A DNA stretch of 64,000 nt from Niallia alba (lineage in GTDB: Bacteria > Bacillota > Bacilli > Bacillales > Cytobacillaceae): contig NZ_JABBPK010000001.1 in assembly GCF_012933555.1 (NCBI RefSeq), positions 1,156,001-1,220,000 of the forward strand, given 5' to 3'. Below, piece by piece: positions 40,095 to 49,039 of this stretch. Made by a program: the position numbers and the translations under genes. Within the stretch, counting starts at the first letter, position 1. Each line of letters begins with the position of its first letter. Below the pieces are notes generated by a model, which saw only the letters and a program-made list of their open reading frames with translations, did no database searches and was not told where the DNA came from.

Positions 40095-40132
40095 AAAAAG
40101 AGGGGAGAATACCAGGTCTTCGCTCTTTTTTT
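40095..40132 (+). terminator. Attenuator between leader peptide and MFS gene
   Basis: aaaaagaggggagaa (40095-40109) pairs, with one mismatch, with tcttcgctcttttt (40117-40130); T residues continue to 40132. It lies 64 bp before the MFS start codon. The segment agaaga near 40043 can alternatively pair with tcttc of the stem, which would give an antiterminated form. Confidence 0.65.
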
Positions 40133-40196
40133 CTGCTCTTATAGACATAGATAGACTTATTCACATGAAGAAAAAATTAGAATGTGAGGTTTATAA

Positions 40197-41441
40197 ATGA
40201 GTACAGTTAATAATAAAGAAAATTGGTATCGGAATATCGTGTTATTTCTTAGTAGTCAGACGATTTCTCTATTTGGATCGTCGCTTGTACAGTATGCGAT
40301 TATGTGGCATATAACGTTAACAACCGAATCGGGTCTGATGATGACGTTATATATCCTTTGTGGATTTCTTCCAACATTTATTTTATCGCCAGTCGCGGGG
40401 GTTTGGGCAGACCGCTATAATCGTAAGCTATTAATTATGCTGTCTGATGGACTTATTGCGTTTGCAACATTGATATTGGCCATTCTCTTTTTAATGGGAT
40501 ATGATCCAATTTGGCTACTATTTGTGATGGCTGCTGTTCGAGCGTTTGGGACGGGAATACAGACACCATCTGTCGGTGCGATTTTACCGCAAATTGTTCC
40601 AAAGGAAAAGCTGACAAAGGTCAATGGGATTAACGGAAGTATTCAGGCGATTATCATGTTTGTATCGCCAATGGTAAGTGCTGCCCTATTAACATTGGCA
40701 TCAATTGAAACAATATTTTTCATAGACGTTGTGACAGCAGCAATTGCTATTTTTACCTTGCTTGCCTTTTTAAAGATACCTGCACATCAAAAAGCAACAG
40801 AGGAACAAACTACCAGCTATTTTAGTGATTTCAAAGAAGGGCTTAAGTATGTAAATAATCATGCCTTTTTGAAAAAATTCTTTGCCTTTTTTGCGATTTT
40901 CTTTGTGCTTATGGCTCCAGCAGCATTCCTAACTCCTTTGCAGGTTACGCGTAGCTTTGGAGATGATGTATGGCGGTTAACTGCTATTGAGATAGCCTTT
41001 TCCATTGGAATGATGGTAGGAGGAGGAGTCATCGCATCATGGGGAGGATTTCAGAATAAAATAAAAACAATGACACTTGCCAGCATCATTATGGGAGTTT
41101 GTACCGTTGTACTTGGGATTATTCCGTTCTTCTGGATCTATTTAGTGTTCATGGCACTATTTGGTTTGGCAATGCCAATCTTTAATACACCAACAACTGT
41201 TTTATTACAGGAAAAAATAGAAGAAGGATTTTTGGGAAGAGTTTTCGGCGTAATGGGAATGATTTCTACCTCAATGATGCCAATAGGGATGTTAATATTT
41301 GGTCCACTTGCAGATTTTATTGATATAGAGTGGTTATTATTGGGAACCGGGGCGTTTATTATTATTTTGTCCTTTTTCTTAGGAAGAGACAAAGTCCTAA
41401 TCGAAGCAGGAAAGCCTACTTCTACTGTTCAAGAATCATGA
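40197..41441 (+). CDS. Macrolide-efflux-like MFS transporter (MefA family)
   Basis: 414 residues, ATG behind GTGAGG. About 12 helices; opens NWYRNIVLFLSSQTISLFGS, with MFS motif GVWADRYNRKLLIM between helices 2 and 3, as in Mef and related MFS_3 (enterobactin exporter type) proteins. GIQTPSVGAILPQIVPKEKL is typical of the Mef group. The leader peptide with a macrolide-stalling motif directly upstream supports a macrolide or related ribosome-targeting drug as substrate. It is monocistronic with a terminator. Confidence 0.85.
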   Translation: MSTVNNKENWYRNIVLFLSSQTISLFGSSLVQYAIMWHITLTTESGLMMTLYILCGFLPTFILSPVAGVWADRYNRKLLIMLSDGLIAFATLILAILFLMGYDPIWLLFVMAAVRAFGTGIQTPSVGAILPQIVPKEKLTKVNGINGSIQAIIMFVSPMVSAALLTLASIETIFFIDVVTAAIAIFTLLAFLKIPAHQKATEEQTTSYFSDFKEGLKYVNNHAFLKKFFAFFAIFFVLMAPAAFLTPLQVTRSFGDDVWRLTAIEIAFSIGMMVGGGVIASWGGFQNKIKTMTLASIIMGVCTVVLGIIPFFWIYLVFMALFGLAMPIFNTPTTVLLQEKIEEGFLGRVFGVMGMISTSMMPIGMLIFGPLADFIDIEWLLLGTGAFIIILSFFLGRDKVLIEAGKPTSTVQES

Positions 41442-41453
41442 TGTAACTCTAAG

Positions 41454-41497
41454 ACTTAGTTAATGCATTTTCTTTTGCATTAGCTAAGTTTTTTATT
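41454..41497 (+). terminator. Intrinsic terminator after the MFS gene
   Basis: acttagttaatgca and tgcattagctaagt with an 8-base loop and a T-run. Confidence 0.85.
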
Positions 41498-41637
41498 TTT
41501 TTAAGGAAAAATAAAAGTTCTCTTTCGCAGGGAATGAAATTCCATATTGTTTCTTGTATAATGAATTAATGTATCAGGTAACGGCAAAAAAATCAGGAAA
41601 CGTTTAATCGTTTTTTAAGCGTCAACGAGGGATAGGG

Positions 41638-42261
41638 ATGAAGAGAAGAAGAAAAACTGTGACGAACACAATAATTGTCTTAATAGTAGTTATATACTTT
41701 GGCTATTTATTTGTTAATAGTACAATCAAACAAAATAACCAACAAAGATTGTTGAAATATTTACCAGAAATTGCGAATGAATTAGAATTAAATGAATTAA
41801 ATGCAGAGGAACTTTCCCCCATTTTACTGGCTATTATGGATCAAGAAAGTCATGGTAAGGGAAATGATCCGATGCAATCCTCTGAATCAGCAGGACTAAA
41901 AAGAAATGCAATTGAAGATCCTTCAGAAAGTATTAAGCAGGGAGTTTTTCACTTTGCAGAAATGTACAAGTATGGTCAGAAGCAAGGGGTGGACATAGAA
42001 ACAATCATCCAAAGCTATAATATGGGACCAGGTTATATTGACTTTATTGTTAGTAATAGTCAGGTTGAACATAGTGAGGAATCTGCAAAGACCTATTCAG
42101 AATATATGGTCGAACGATCGCCAACCATTTACACCTGTAATAATGACAAGTTGAATTTTAGATATCCATATTGCTATGGTGACTTTACTTATGCGGATAA
42201 AGTAACATCTAAGGTAAAAGAAATGAGCAGTATAATTGAAAAATATGCTCGCAGATTATAG
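41638..42261 (+). CDS. Lysozyme-like cell-wall protein (CwlT N-terminal domain family)
   Basis: 207 residues. N-terminal membrane anchor (TIIVLIVVIYFGYLFV), then a lysozyme-like domain: LLAIMDQESHGKGNDPMQSS carries the catalytic Glu, and later IQSYNMGPGYIDFI is the typical substrate-groove motif. It probably cleaves peptidoglycan outside the membrane. The cysteine synthase gene starts 15 bp later. Confidence 0.83.
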   Translation: MKRRRKTVTNTIIVLIVVIYFGYLFVNSTIKQNNQQRLLKYLPEIANELELNELNAEELSPILLAIMDQESHGKGNDPMQSSESAGLKRNAIEDPSESIKQGVFHFAEMYKYGQKQGVDIETIIQSYNMGPGYIDFIVSNSQVEHSEESAKTYSEYMVERSPTIYTCNNDKLNFRYPYCYGDFTYADKVTSKVKEMSSIIEKYARRL

Positions 42262-42276
42262 GAGGAACAGTGAAAA

Positions 42277-43197
42277 ATGAAGCTGTACAAATCTGTACTT
42301 GAATTAATAGGGAATACACCAATTGTTCAATTAAATAGAATACCAACCCCAACTAGGGCAGAAGTATATATTAAGTTAGAGTCTTTTAATCCTGGCGGAA
42401 GTGTAAAAGACCGTGCGGCATTAAATATGATTGAAAACGCAGAAAAAGAAGGGAAGCTTATCCCAGGAAAAAGCACGATTATTGAACCAACATCAGGTAA
42501 TACTGGAATAGGAATTGCGATGGTAGCGGCGGTGAAGGGCTACCGTTGTATCATCACGATGCCTGACAATGCAACAAAGGAACGTGTGCAAATTTTAAAA
42601 GCATATGGAGCCGAGGTTCATTTAACTCCAGGCAGCAGACGAATGCAAGGAGCAATTGATGAAGCAAATCGCTTAGCAAACGATATAGAAGAAAGCTTCA
42701 TTCCAATGCAGTTTGAGAATCCTGCAAATTCAGACGCGCATCGAGGTACAACGGCTGTAGAAATTTATGAAGCTTTTGAAGGAAAGTTAGATGCACTTGT
42801 CTTGACAGCAGGGACAGGTGGAACTGTTACTGGGGTCGGAGAAGAATTAAAGAAAATGATTCCTAGTATAAAAATATATGTAGTAGAGCCATTTGGTTCA
42901 CCAGTATTATCAGGTGGTAAACCAGGACCACACAAAATTCCAGGGACAGGCCCAGGATTTATTCCTAAAATCTTGAACCGTGCTATTTTTGATGAGGTAT
43001 TATTGATTAAAGATCACGATGCCGAAGTAATGGCAAGACGTCTTGCAGCGGAAGAAGGAATCTTTGTAGGGGCATCTGGTGCATCAAGTGCGCATTTTGC
43101 TGTACAAATTGCTAATGAACTTTCAAAAAATGCTAAAGTTCTATGCATAGCACCAGATACAGGAGAGCGTTATTTATCTTCGGATTTATTTGCTTGA
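42277..43197 (+). CDS. cysK: Cysteine synthase family protein (CysK-like)
   Basis: 306 residues, ATG behind TAGGAGG. Fold-type II PLP enzyme: the PLP lysine is in GGSVKDRAA, the substrate loop is EPTSGNTGIGIA, the phosphate-binding glycines are TAGTGGTVTGVG, and GASGASSAH is near the end. Converts O-acetylserine and sulfide to cysteine. Related paralogues (MccA, YtkP) share these motifs, so the exact member is not certain. It is cotranscribed with the lysozyme-like gene. Confidence 0.87.
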   Translation: MKLYKSVLELIGNTPIVQLNRIPTPTRAEVYIKLESFNPGGSVKDRAALNMIENAEKEGKLIPGKSTIIEPTSGNTGIGIAMVAAVKGYRCIITMPDNATKERVQILKAYGAEVHLTPGSRRMQGAIDEANRLANDIEESFIPMQFENPANSDAHRGTTAVEIYEAFEGKLDALVLTAGTGGTVTGVGEELKKMIPSIKIYVVEPFGSPVLSGGKPGPHKIPGTGPGFIPKILNRAIFDEVLLIKDHDAEVMARRLAAEEGIFVGASGASSAHFAVQIANELSKNAKVLCIAPDTGERYLSSDLFA

Positions 43198-43213
43198 GTT
43201 ATATTTGTTAGAA

Positions 43214-43248
43214 GGGGGTAGTCCTTGTTTATCGGACTACCCCTTTTT
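43214..43248 (+). terminator. Intrinsic terminator after the cysteine synthase gene
   Basis: ggggtagtcc / ggactacccc stem with T-run. Confidence 0.88.
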
Positions 43249-43280
43249 GTTTTAGAGTGGGGGAAAACTTCTGTTCCATT

Positions 43281-43769
43281 TTAAAAAGGAAGCACTCCGA
43301 TATAGTAACCAATGATATTAAAAAGCAAGCACCACAAAAAGGAACCAATCGCAGCAAATAAAATGTATTTTGAAAGATTCATCCCGGAAACGCCTGAAAA
43401 GTAGGAAGTTAATCTTCTGACACCTGGGATGAAATTGGCAATAACTATTGTCCAAGGGCCATATTTATCAAACCAATTTTCGACTCGTTTTAATTTGCTA
43501 GGTGTAAGCTTGATCCATTTTCCGTGTGTAAGTAGAAATGGCTTTCCAATTTTTTTACCTAATGTGTAATTGATAACCATGGCACTAAGGGCACCAATAA
43601 AGCAAATAATATCAGCAAGTAGGAAGTTCATCATGGAAATGGAAGTAAGGTAACCTACAAAGGTTAATAAAGCTTCATCTGGAACAGGAATGCCTAAACC
43701 GCTTAATGCAAAAAGCGCAAAGATGGCAATGTATCCGTATTGGGAAATGAAATGTATGGAAGCACTCAT
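43281..43769 (-). CDS. DedA family membrane protein
   Basis: 162 residues, about four to five membrane helices. DedA signature in GLGIPVPDEALLTFVGYLTS, the conserved arginines in ANFIPGVRRLTSYFSG, and GSFLWCLLFNIIGYYIG at the end. Members move lipid carriers such as undecaprenyl phosphate or phosphatidylethanolamine between leaflets. It is somewhat shorter than the common 200 residues at the C-terminus but holds the core. Confidence 0.88.
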   Translation of the reverse strand: MSASIHFISQYGYIAIFALFALSGLGIPVPDEALLTFVGYLTSISMMNFLLADIICFIGALSAMVINYTLGKKIGKPFLLTHGKWIKLTPSKLKRVENWFDKYGPWTIVIANFIPGVRRLTSYFSGVSGMNLSKYILFAAIGSFLWCLLFNIIGYYIGVLPF

Positions 43770-43875
43770 TTTATATTTACTCCGTTCTTTAATTCTTAAA
43801 AATTAGCTGTTTGTTACTGTAAAAAGGTTACTTACCTTTTAGAAGAAAAACACAGTACAAATAGTAACTAGGTTC

Positions 43876-43927
43876 AAAAAAGCGCACTTTACATGACAAG
43901 TGAAGTCGAGAAGTTTTGCGCCTTTCT
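43876..43927 (-). terminator. Candidate terminator of the small membrane-protein gene
   Basis: aaaaaagcgcactt and aagttttgcgccttt form an imperfect stem. On the minus strand it ends in T residues, 80 bp after the stop at 44010. Confidence 0.5.
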
Positions 43928-44009
43928 TATCATACAGGCAAATAAAGAAAAAGGGGAGTAATTTTATTTAAAAAATGAGTTCTAAGAAGTTGATTTTTAC
44001 ATAATTTGA

Positions 44010-44267
44010 TTATGATTTACTAACAATATAATAAACAAAAATGAAAACAAGAATCAGGGATTGAGTCCAGATTACTTTATTGCTGACCCCTACTCTTTTT
44101 TCTAGAAAAAAGATATAGCTGTTTATGAGGGCAAATCCTAAAATAAGAGTAGGTGAGGAAAATGAATGATCTAGGGGCAAGATAGCATTTGCAATAAATA
44201 GAGAGACAATAAGCATTCCGATGGAACCAAATACTAGTTCGATATACAGCCTTCTTTTATCCTCCAA
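44010..44267 (-). CDS. Small three-helix membrane protein, unknown
   Basis: 85 residues from TTG at 44267, chosen because ACAGGAGGT lies about 10 bases upstream. The open frame extends further upstream but has no start signal there and overlaps the phasin-like gene. Three hydrophobic stretches: YIELVFGSIGMLIVSLFIAN, TLILGFALINSYIFFL and VIWTQSLILVFIFVYYIVS. It is divergent from the phasin-like gene. I do not recognise the family. Confidence 0.6.
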   Translation of the reverse strand: MEDKRRLYIELVFGSIGMLIVSLFIANAILPLDHSFSSPTLILGFALINSYIFFLEKRVGVSNKVIWTQSLILVFIFVYYIVSKS

Positions 44268-44466
44268 AATTTTGTTACCTCCTGTAATGAAAAAATAACC
44301 ATTATTTCCACTTATAAGCATATCATAAATATGTTGCGCATAAACGAGGAAATTACACCCGAATGATTTGACTTTGGATCTTATTTGGATTACTTTAATG
44401 ACAAATAGAAAAGTAGTCTTTGGGAAAATGAAATATGCTAGAAAAAATATAAGGAGGTTTTCAAAG

Positions 44467-44766
44467 ATGAGAACAACGATTGAAAAAGCACTTTCCTTAG
44501 GTTTAGGTTTAGCAATTGCAGGTAAAGAACAAGTAGAGAAAACAGTTGAAGAGTTAGTGAAAAAGGGAGAGGTTAGCAAAAATGAATCAAAGGATTTAAT
44601 CAATCATTTGATTCAAAAAGGAGAGGAAATGAAAAGTCAGGTTGAAGCAGTTGCAAAAGAAAAGGTTAATGCTGCATATGGAGAATTGAAGCTGGCTACT
44701 TTAGAGGACATACAGAAATTAGAAAAAAGAATAGAGGCATTAGAACGAAAAAATCTCGACGAATAA
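44467..44766 (+). CDS. Phasin-like coiled-coil protein
   Basis: 99 residues from ATG at 44467 with AAGGAGG upstream; the longer frame from 44368 has no site. Amphipathic helices (ALSLGLGLAIAGKEQVEKTV, then KLEKRIEALERKN at the C-terminus) as in the phasin / PHA-granule-associated protein group. It is 13 bp before the UbiB kinase gene. This pairing is common in Bacilli; whether it binds polyhydroxyalkanoate granules here is unknown. Confidence 0.75.
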   Translation: MRTTIEKALSLGLGLAIAGKEQVEKTVEELVKKGEVSKNESKDLINHLIQKGEEMKSQVEAVAKEKVNAAYGELKLATLEDIQKLEKRIEALERKNLDE

Positions 44767-44779
44767 AGTAGGTTTATAA

Positions 44780-46438
44780 ATGGGTGTAAGTAAACGTATT
44801 AGACAGATGAAAAGATATCGTAAAATAACGTCTATTCTCGCTCGTAACGGAATAGGCTTTTTTTCCAATAAGATGGGCTTGGAGGAGAAGTTTTTTTTTC
44901 ATAAAGAGCACCCTCCTAAAAGCACAGGACGTCGCATTCGCTTAGTTTTTGAAGAACTAGGAACAACCTTTATTAAGCTTGGGCAGATTGCCAGTACCCG
45001 TCCTGATTTAATCCCACCTGAAATAATTAATGAGCTAAAGGAGCTGCAGGATCAGGTGCCTCCTTTTACATATGGAGAAGCAGTGCGGATTTTGGAAGAG
45101 GAATTAGGAGATTCTGTAGATCATCTGTTCAAGCACTTTTCTGAGACTCCTTTGGCGGCAGCGTCCATTGGGCAAGTGCATAAAGCGATCCTTAAAGATG
45201 GAACAAATGTTGCTGTAAAGATACAGCGTCCTAATATTCATGCAATCATCGAAACAGATTTAGAAATTATCGCTGATTTAGCTCGAATCGCTGAAAATAC
45301 ATGGGCATGGGCGAAACAATATGGTCTTCGTGAAATAGTTGATGAACTAGCAAAAGGGCTGCTTATTGAACTGAATTATGGAATAGAAGCACGTAATATG
45401 GAGCGCTTTTTAGAGCAGAACAGATCTTTAGGATATGTTATCATCCCGTCTGTTTACTGGGATTATTCTACAAAGAAAGTATTGACGATGGATTATATAG
45501 AGGGAATAAAGCTATCCGATCACAAACGTCTCGATGAAGCTGGAATCGATCGAGAACTACTTGCAGAAAGATTAGCATACACGATTTTCTACCAGATTTT
45601 AGAAGTCGGTCATTTTCATGCAGATCCTCATCCTGGAAATGTTCTTGCACTCCAGGATGGGAGAATCGTTTTATTAGATTTTGGAATGGTAGGACAACTT
45701 TCTTCCTATACGAAAAAGAATTTTGCATCCTTTGTGGTTGCACTTCGCAATAAAAGCACAAAAGGGATTATCCGTGCTATTTCTGATTTAGGAATGATTC
45801 CTGAAAATGTTGATATAAAAAAATTAACTGCTGATGTCGAAGAAATGCGTGATAAATATTACGATATTCCATTGCAAGATGTAAGTGTTGGAGAAGCGAT
45901 CAATGATTTATTTATCATTGCGTTTCGTCATAATATTCGCATTCCATCGGAGTTAACGCTTTTAGGTAAGTCATTGATGACAATGGAGGGCGTAGTCGTT
46001 GCCTTAGATCCTACTTTTAGCGTATTTGATGTCGCAGAGCCTTTTGGTAGAAAGCTTTTCTTAGATAAGCTTAAGCCTTGGAAAATAGTCAAAAACATTG
46101 TAGAAGAGATTCCTGAATATTTTGCTTCTCTAAAAGATATTCCGTTGACGGCTAAACAGTTTATGGGGATTTTGAGAAAAGGAAAAGTGGAGGTAGAATT
46201 TACATCCCCACAATTAGACTTATTAATCAAAAAGATAGATCGCTTCAGTAATCAGATCGCCTTTAGTATTGTTTTACTGGCTCTAAGTATTGTCATGGTC
46301 GGTCTGATAATTGGTGTAGCAATGAGTGGTGTACAAACAATTCTCTGGAAATTTCCGATTATTGAAATTGGCTTTTCTATCGCCATGTTGATGGTTGCAT
46401 GGCTCATTTATTCCATTTTTCGGTCAGGCAGGTTCTAA
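44780..46438 (+). CDS. ABC1/UbiB (AarF) family atypical kinase
   Basis: 552 residues. KLGQIASTRPDLIPPE is the UbiB KxGQ motif, AAASIGQVHKA the alanine-rich nucleotide loop, VAVKIQRP the ATP lysine, HADPHPGNVL the catalytic loop and LLDFGMVG the metal-binding DFG. Two membrane helices close the protein (SIVLLALSIVMVGLIIGVAM and IGFSIAMLMVAWLIYSIF). Family members support ubiquinone or isoprenoid lipid metabolism; in Bacillus, which makes menaquinone, the role is not defined. Confidence 0.88.
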   Translation: MGVSKRIRQMKRYRKITSILARNGIGFFSNKMGLEEKFFFHKEHPPKSTGRRIRLVFEELGTTFIKLGQIASTRPDLIPPEIINELKELQDQVPPFTYGEAVRILEEELGDSVDHLFKHFSETPLAAASIGQVHKAILKDGTNVAVKIQRPNIHAIIETDLEIIADLARIAENTWAWAKQYGLREIVDELAKGLLIELNYGIEARNMERFLEQNRSLGYVIIPSVYWDYSTKKVLTMDYIEGIKLSDHKRLDEAGIDRELLAERLAYTIFYQILEVGHFHADPHPGNVLALQDGRIVLLDFGMVGQLSSYTKKNFASFVVALRNKSTKGIIRAISDLGMIPENVDIKKLTADVEEMRDKYYDIPLQDVSVGEAINDLFIIAFRHNIRIPSELTLLGKSLMTMEGVVVALDPTFSVFDVAEPFGRKLFLDKLKPWKIVKNIVEEIPEYFASLKDIPLTAKQFMGILRKGKVEVEFTSPQLDLLIKKIDRFSNQIAFSIVLLALSIVMVGLIIGVAMSGVQTILWKFPIIEIGFSIAMLMVAWLIYSIFRSGRF

Positions 46439-46676
46439 CCAGAATAGGAATTTAGTGATAACCTAATTGTAAAAAATATATTATTTTCTTTCTGATTAGA
46501 GAGGGAAAATACGGGATAAAGTTTTTGTTAAATAATAAATTCTTGCCTTTATATGTTATAAATAACTGCAAAGTATGGATAAAAGTAAAGGGAATTAGTG
46601 AATGGAAAATGAATTTGAATTCGAATTCGAAGTTATTTTGCTAAAAATATATAAAGTAGAAAGAACTTATAGTCAT

Positions 46677-46722
46677 AAAAGTGCCGAAAATGCATCGTTT
46701 TGCGTTTTTGGCACTTTTTTTA
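46677..46722 (+). terminator. Intrinsic terminator upstream of the isd operon
   Basis: aaaagtgccgaaaatgca pairs with tgcgtttttggcactttt and a T-run follows. It lies 240 bp after the UbiB stop and isolates the haem operon from upstream transcription. Confidence 0.75.
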
Positions 46723-46814
46723 TGGAATTAAGTAGCGGTAAGGAAAAGGGAATTAATACTAAAAAAGCATATTGGAATAATAAAAACAATTGAGAATCTA
46801 TTGAGAAAACACTA

Positions 46815-46844
46815 TTGATAATGAGAATCAATATCATTTACTAT
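46815..46844 (+). promoter_or_regulatory. Promoter with overlapping Fur box, haem-uptake operon
   Basis: TTGATA at 46815-46820, 18-bp spacer, TACTAT at 46839-46844. GATAATGAGAATCAATATC at 46817-46835 matches the 19-bp Fur consensus at 17 positions and covers the -35 box and spacer. Iron should therefore shut off the operon that follows. Confidence 0.8.
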
Positions 46845-46945
46845 TCTTTATAGAGAATAAATTTCTAGTAAAAGACAAGTTGGAGGTGGAAGTTAACTTT
46901 ATTTGTACAGTAATTATTTTTTTATTAGGAAAGGATGGGGAAATT

Positions 46946-47988
46946 TTGCAAAGGTTACAGAACGTGAGCAAATCACTCACAATCATGCTATTAATCGCTT
47001 TAATTTTTTTAGGAATAGCTAATCCTACTTCGGCTGCTCCTCAAGTCAATTTATCATTGCATTTAAAACAGAGTTTAATGGACAACTAGTAGATGCAGAA
47101 ATTGTAAAAGAAGATACTGAAAATCAACTAAGAACATTAAAGTTTCCAATCGAAGATCTTACGAAAGTAGTTAATACCCATTTAACGATGTCCTATGGAA
47201 TGACGCATGAGGTTCGCATTATTCCAGATAAGAATACGCTTACAGTTGTTAGCAATCCAAGTGAAGAAGAGCAAACTCCAGGAGAAGAGGAACAAACGCC
47301 TGGTGAAGAAGAACAAACTCCAGAAGAAGAGGAAACAGATAATGGCATTTTAAAAGACGGCGAATACATGGTTGATTACTCTGTTTTACATGAGACTGAA
47401 AATGAGCCGTCTATGGCAGACAGTTATTTTACAAAACCAGGTAAATTAATCGTAAAGGATGGAGAAATTGTTGCTCAAGTAGAGATGCAATCGGAAAATA
47501 TTAAAGAATTACAAGTACAATCACAACCAGTTAAGATTGTAAGCAGTAATGAAACAACACAGGTAGTTGAGTTTCCAGTAAAAGATATTTTTAATCCAGT
47601 AAATGCGAGAATTCATGTAGTGGTAGAAAGCATAAATTATGACCATTGGTATGATATTCGTTTCCAATTTGATACATCAGATCTGCCGATAGCAGATAAT
47701 GAAACAGGTGGACAAACAGATGAACCGAATAATGACGATGAAAACAATGATTCTGCTAGTGGAAATGGCGAAGACTCTAACAAGGATGATTCTTCAAATA
47801 CTACTGATGAAGATTTAAACTATGATCGAAATGGAGACCAAGATAGTACGTCAGAAACAAATACAGACACCAATGGAAGTGTGATTAATGCTAAAACAGG
47901 TGACACTGCGCAAATAATGCTGTATGTAGCTTTAATGATTGTTTCTTTCGTTATTATAGCGAGAAAATACCGAACAAGAACTTTATAA
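46946..47988 (+). pseudogene. NEAT-domain haem-binding surface protein (Isd type), one-base frameshift
   Basis: TTG start at 46946 with AAGGATGGGG upstream; signal peptide LTIMLLIALIFLGIANPTSA. The frame breaks at about 47060: adding one T to the TT run gives LSFAFKTEFNGQLVDAE and the frame continues to 47988. After an acidic EEEQTPGE repeat comes a NEAT domain (DGEYMVDYSVLHETENEPSM to NYDHWYDIRFQFD with the Tyr-x3-Tyr haem ligand pair), an Asp/Asn-rich stretch, and a sorting signal NAKTGDT with membrane helix and positive tail. NxKTG signals are used by sortase B, which is encoded in the same operon. The mature protein would bind haem at the cell wall. Confidence 0.78.
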
Positions 47989-48154
47989 AAGTTAAATTAA
48001 ACTGGATACGTCCTATGAATGGTTTCTGCCTCCTTTAGATACTTTCAATCTATTTTTAATCCTACATAATAACATACACTCAAAGTGATTGAGAGAGTTT
48101 GGGAGGCTTGAATCTTTCAGTTTCGGTAGAAAAAAGAGCAATAGGAGGATAGAA

Positions 48155-49039
48155 ATGAAGTATTGGAAGATATTCTTTTCCTGTATATGCCTCCTACTGC
48201 TTGTAAGTTGTTCTCTGAACACACAAGCAGAAATAGAAAAAAAACAAGTGGAAGCAAATGAGGAAAATGACAAGATTGTTGCAACAACATTGGCAATTAC
48301 GGAGATTATGGATGCCTTAAATCTCGATTTAGTAGGAATACCAACTACACAGTACGATATACCAGCAAGATATAAGAATGTAACAGAGGTAGGAAATCCG
48401 ATGAGTCCTGATATGGAAATCATTCAATCATTGCAGCCAACAGATGTTCTCTCTGTCACTACCCTAGAGTATGATTTGAAAGATTCATTTGACCAGATGA
48501 ACTTATCTGCTCAATTTTTAAAACTAGATAGTGTGGAAAACATGCTTGATACAATTATAGAACTTGGAAATAAGTATGAGCGAATGACAGAAGCAGCAGA
48601 ACTAAGATCGTCTATTGAAAAGAAAATGGAAAGTATAAAAAAACAAACGGAGCAAGAAAAAACTCCGACTGTGTTAATCCTTTTAGGTGTGCCTGGTGGA
48701 AGTTATCTTGTTGCTACTGAAAATTCATATGTTGGTAATTTAGTAGAAGTAGTAGGAGGAAAAAATGCTGTTACCGGGCAATCAGCTGAGTATATTTCTG
48801 CTAATACGGAATATTTACAGCAAACGAATGCAGATGTCATTTTGCGATTATCGCATGGTGTGCCAGAACAAGTGGCAGAGGAGTTTCAAAAAGAATTTTC
48901 AGAGAATGATATATGGAAGCATTTTAATGCAGTAAAAAACAATCGAGTTTTTGATTTACAAGAACCTATCTTTGCTACTACTGCGAATTTAAACATAAAG
49001 GAAGCGATGGATCAATTGGTGGAGATGCTTTATGAATAA
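48155..49039 (+). CDS. isdE: Haem ABC transporter substrate-binding lipoprotein, IsdE-like
   Basis: 294 residues from ATG at 48155 behind TAGGAGG. Lipobox LLVSC places the lipid on Cys19. The rest is a class III periplasmic-binding fold (TTLAITEIMDALNLDLVGIP, later ADVILRLSHGVPE). Overlaps the permease gene by 8 bp. It takes haem from the NEAT protein and hands it to the permease. Confidence 0.87.
   Translation: MKYWKIFFSCICLLLLVSCSLNTQAEIEKKQVEANEENDKIVATTLAITEIMDALNLDLVGIPTTQYDIPARYKNVTEVGNPMSPDMEIIQSLQPTDVLSVTTLEYDLKDSFDQMNLSAQFLKLDSVENMLDTIIELGNKYERMTEAAELRSSIEKKMESIKKQTEQEKTPTVLILLGVPGGSYLVATENSYVGNLVEVVGGKNAVTGQSAEYISANTEYLQQTNADVILRLSHGVPEQVAEEFQKEFSENDIWKHFNAVKNNRVFDLQEPIFATTANLNIKEAMDQLVEMLYE

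Noticed and set aside
46602-46793. 63-codon frame before the isd operon
   Set aside because: It spans a clear intrinsic terminator, and its N-terminus is the palindrome gaatttgaattcgaattcg.
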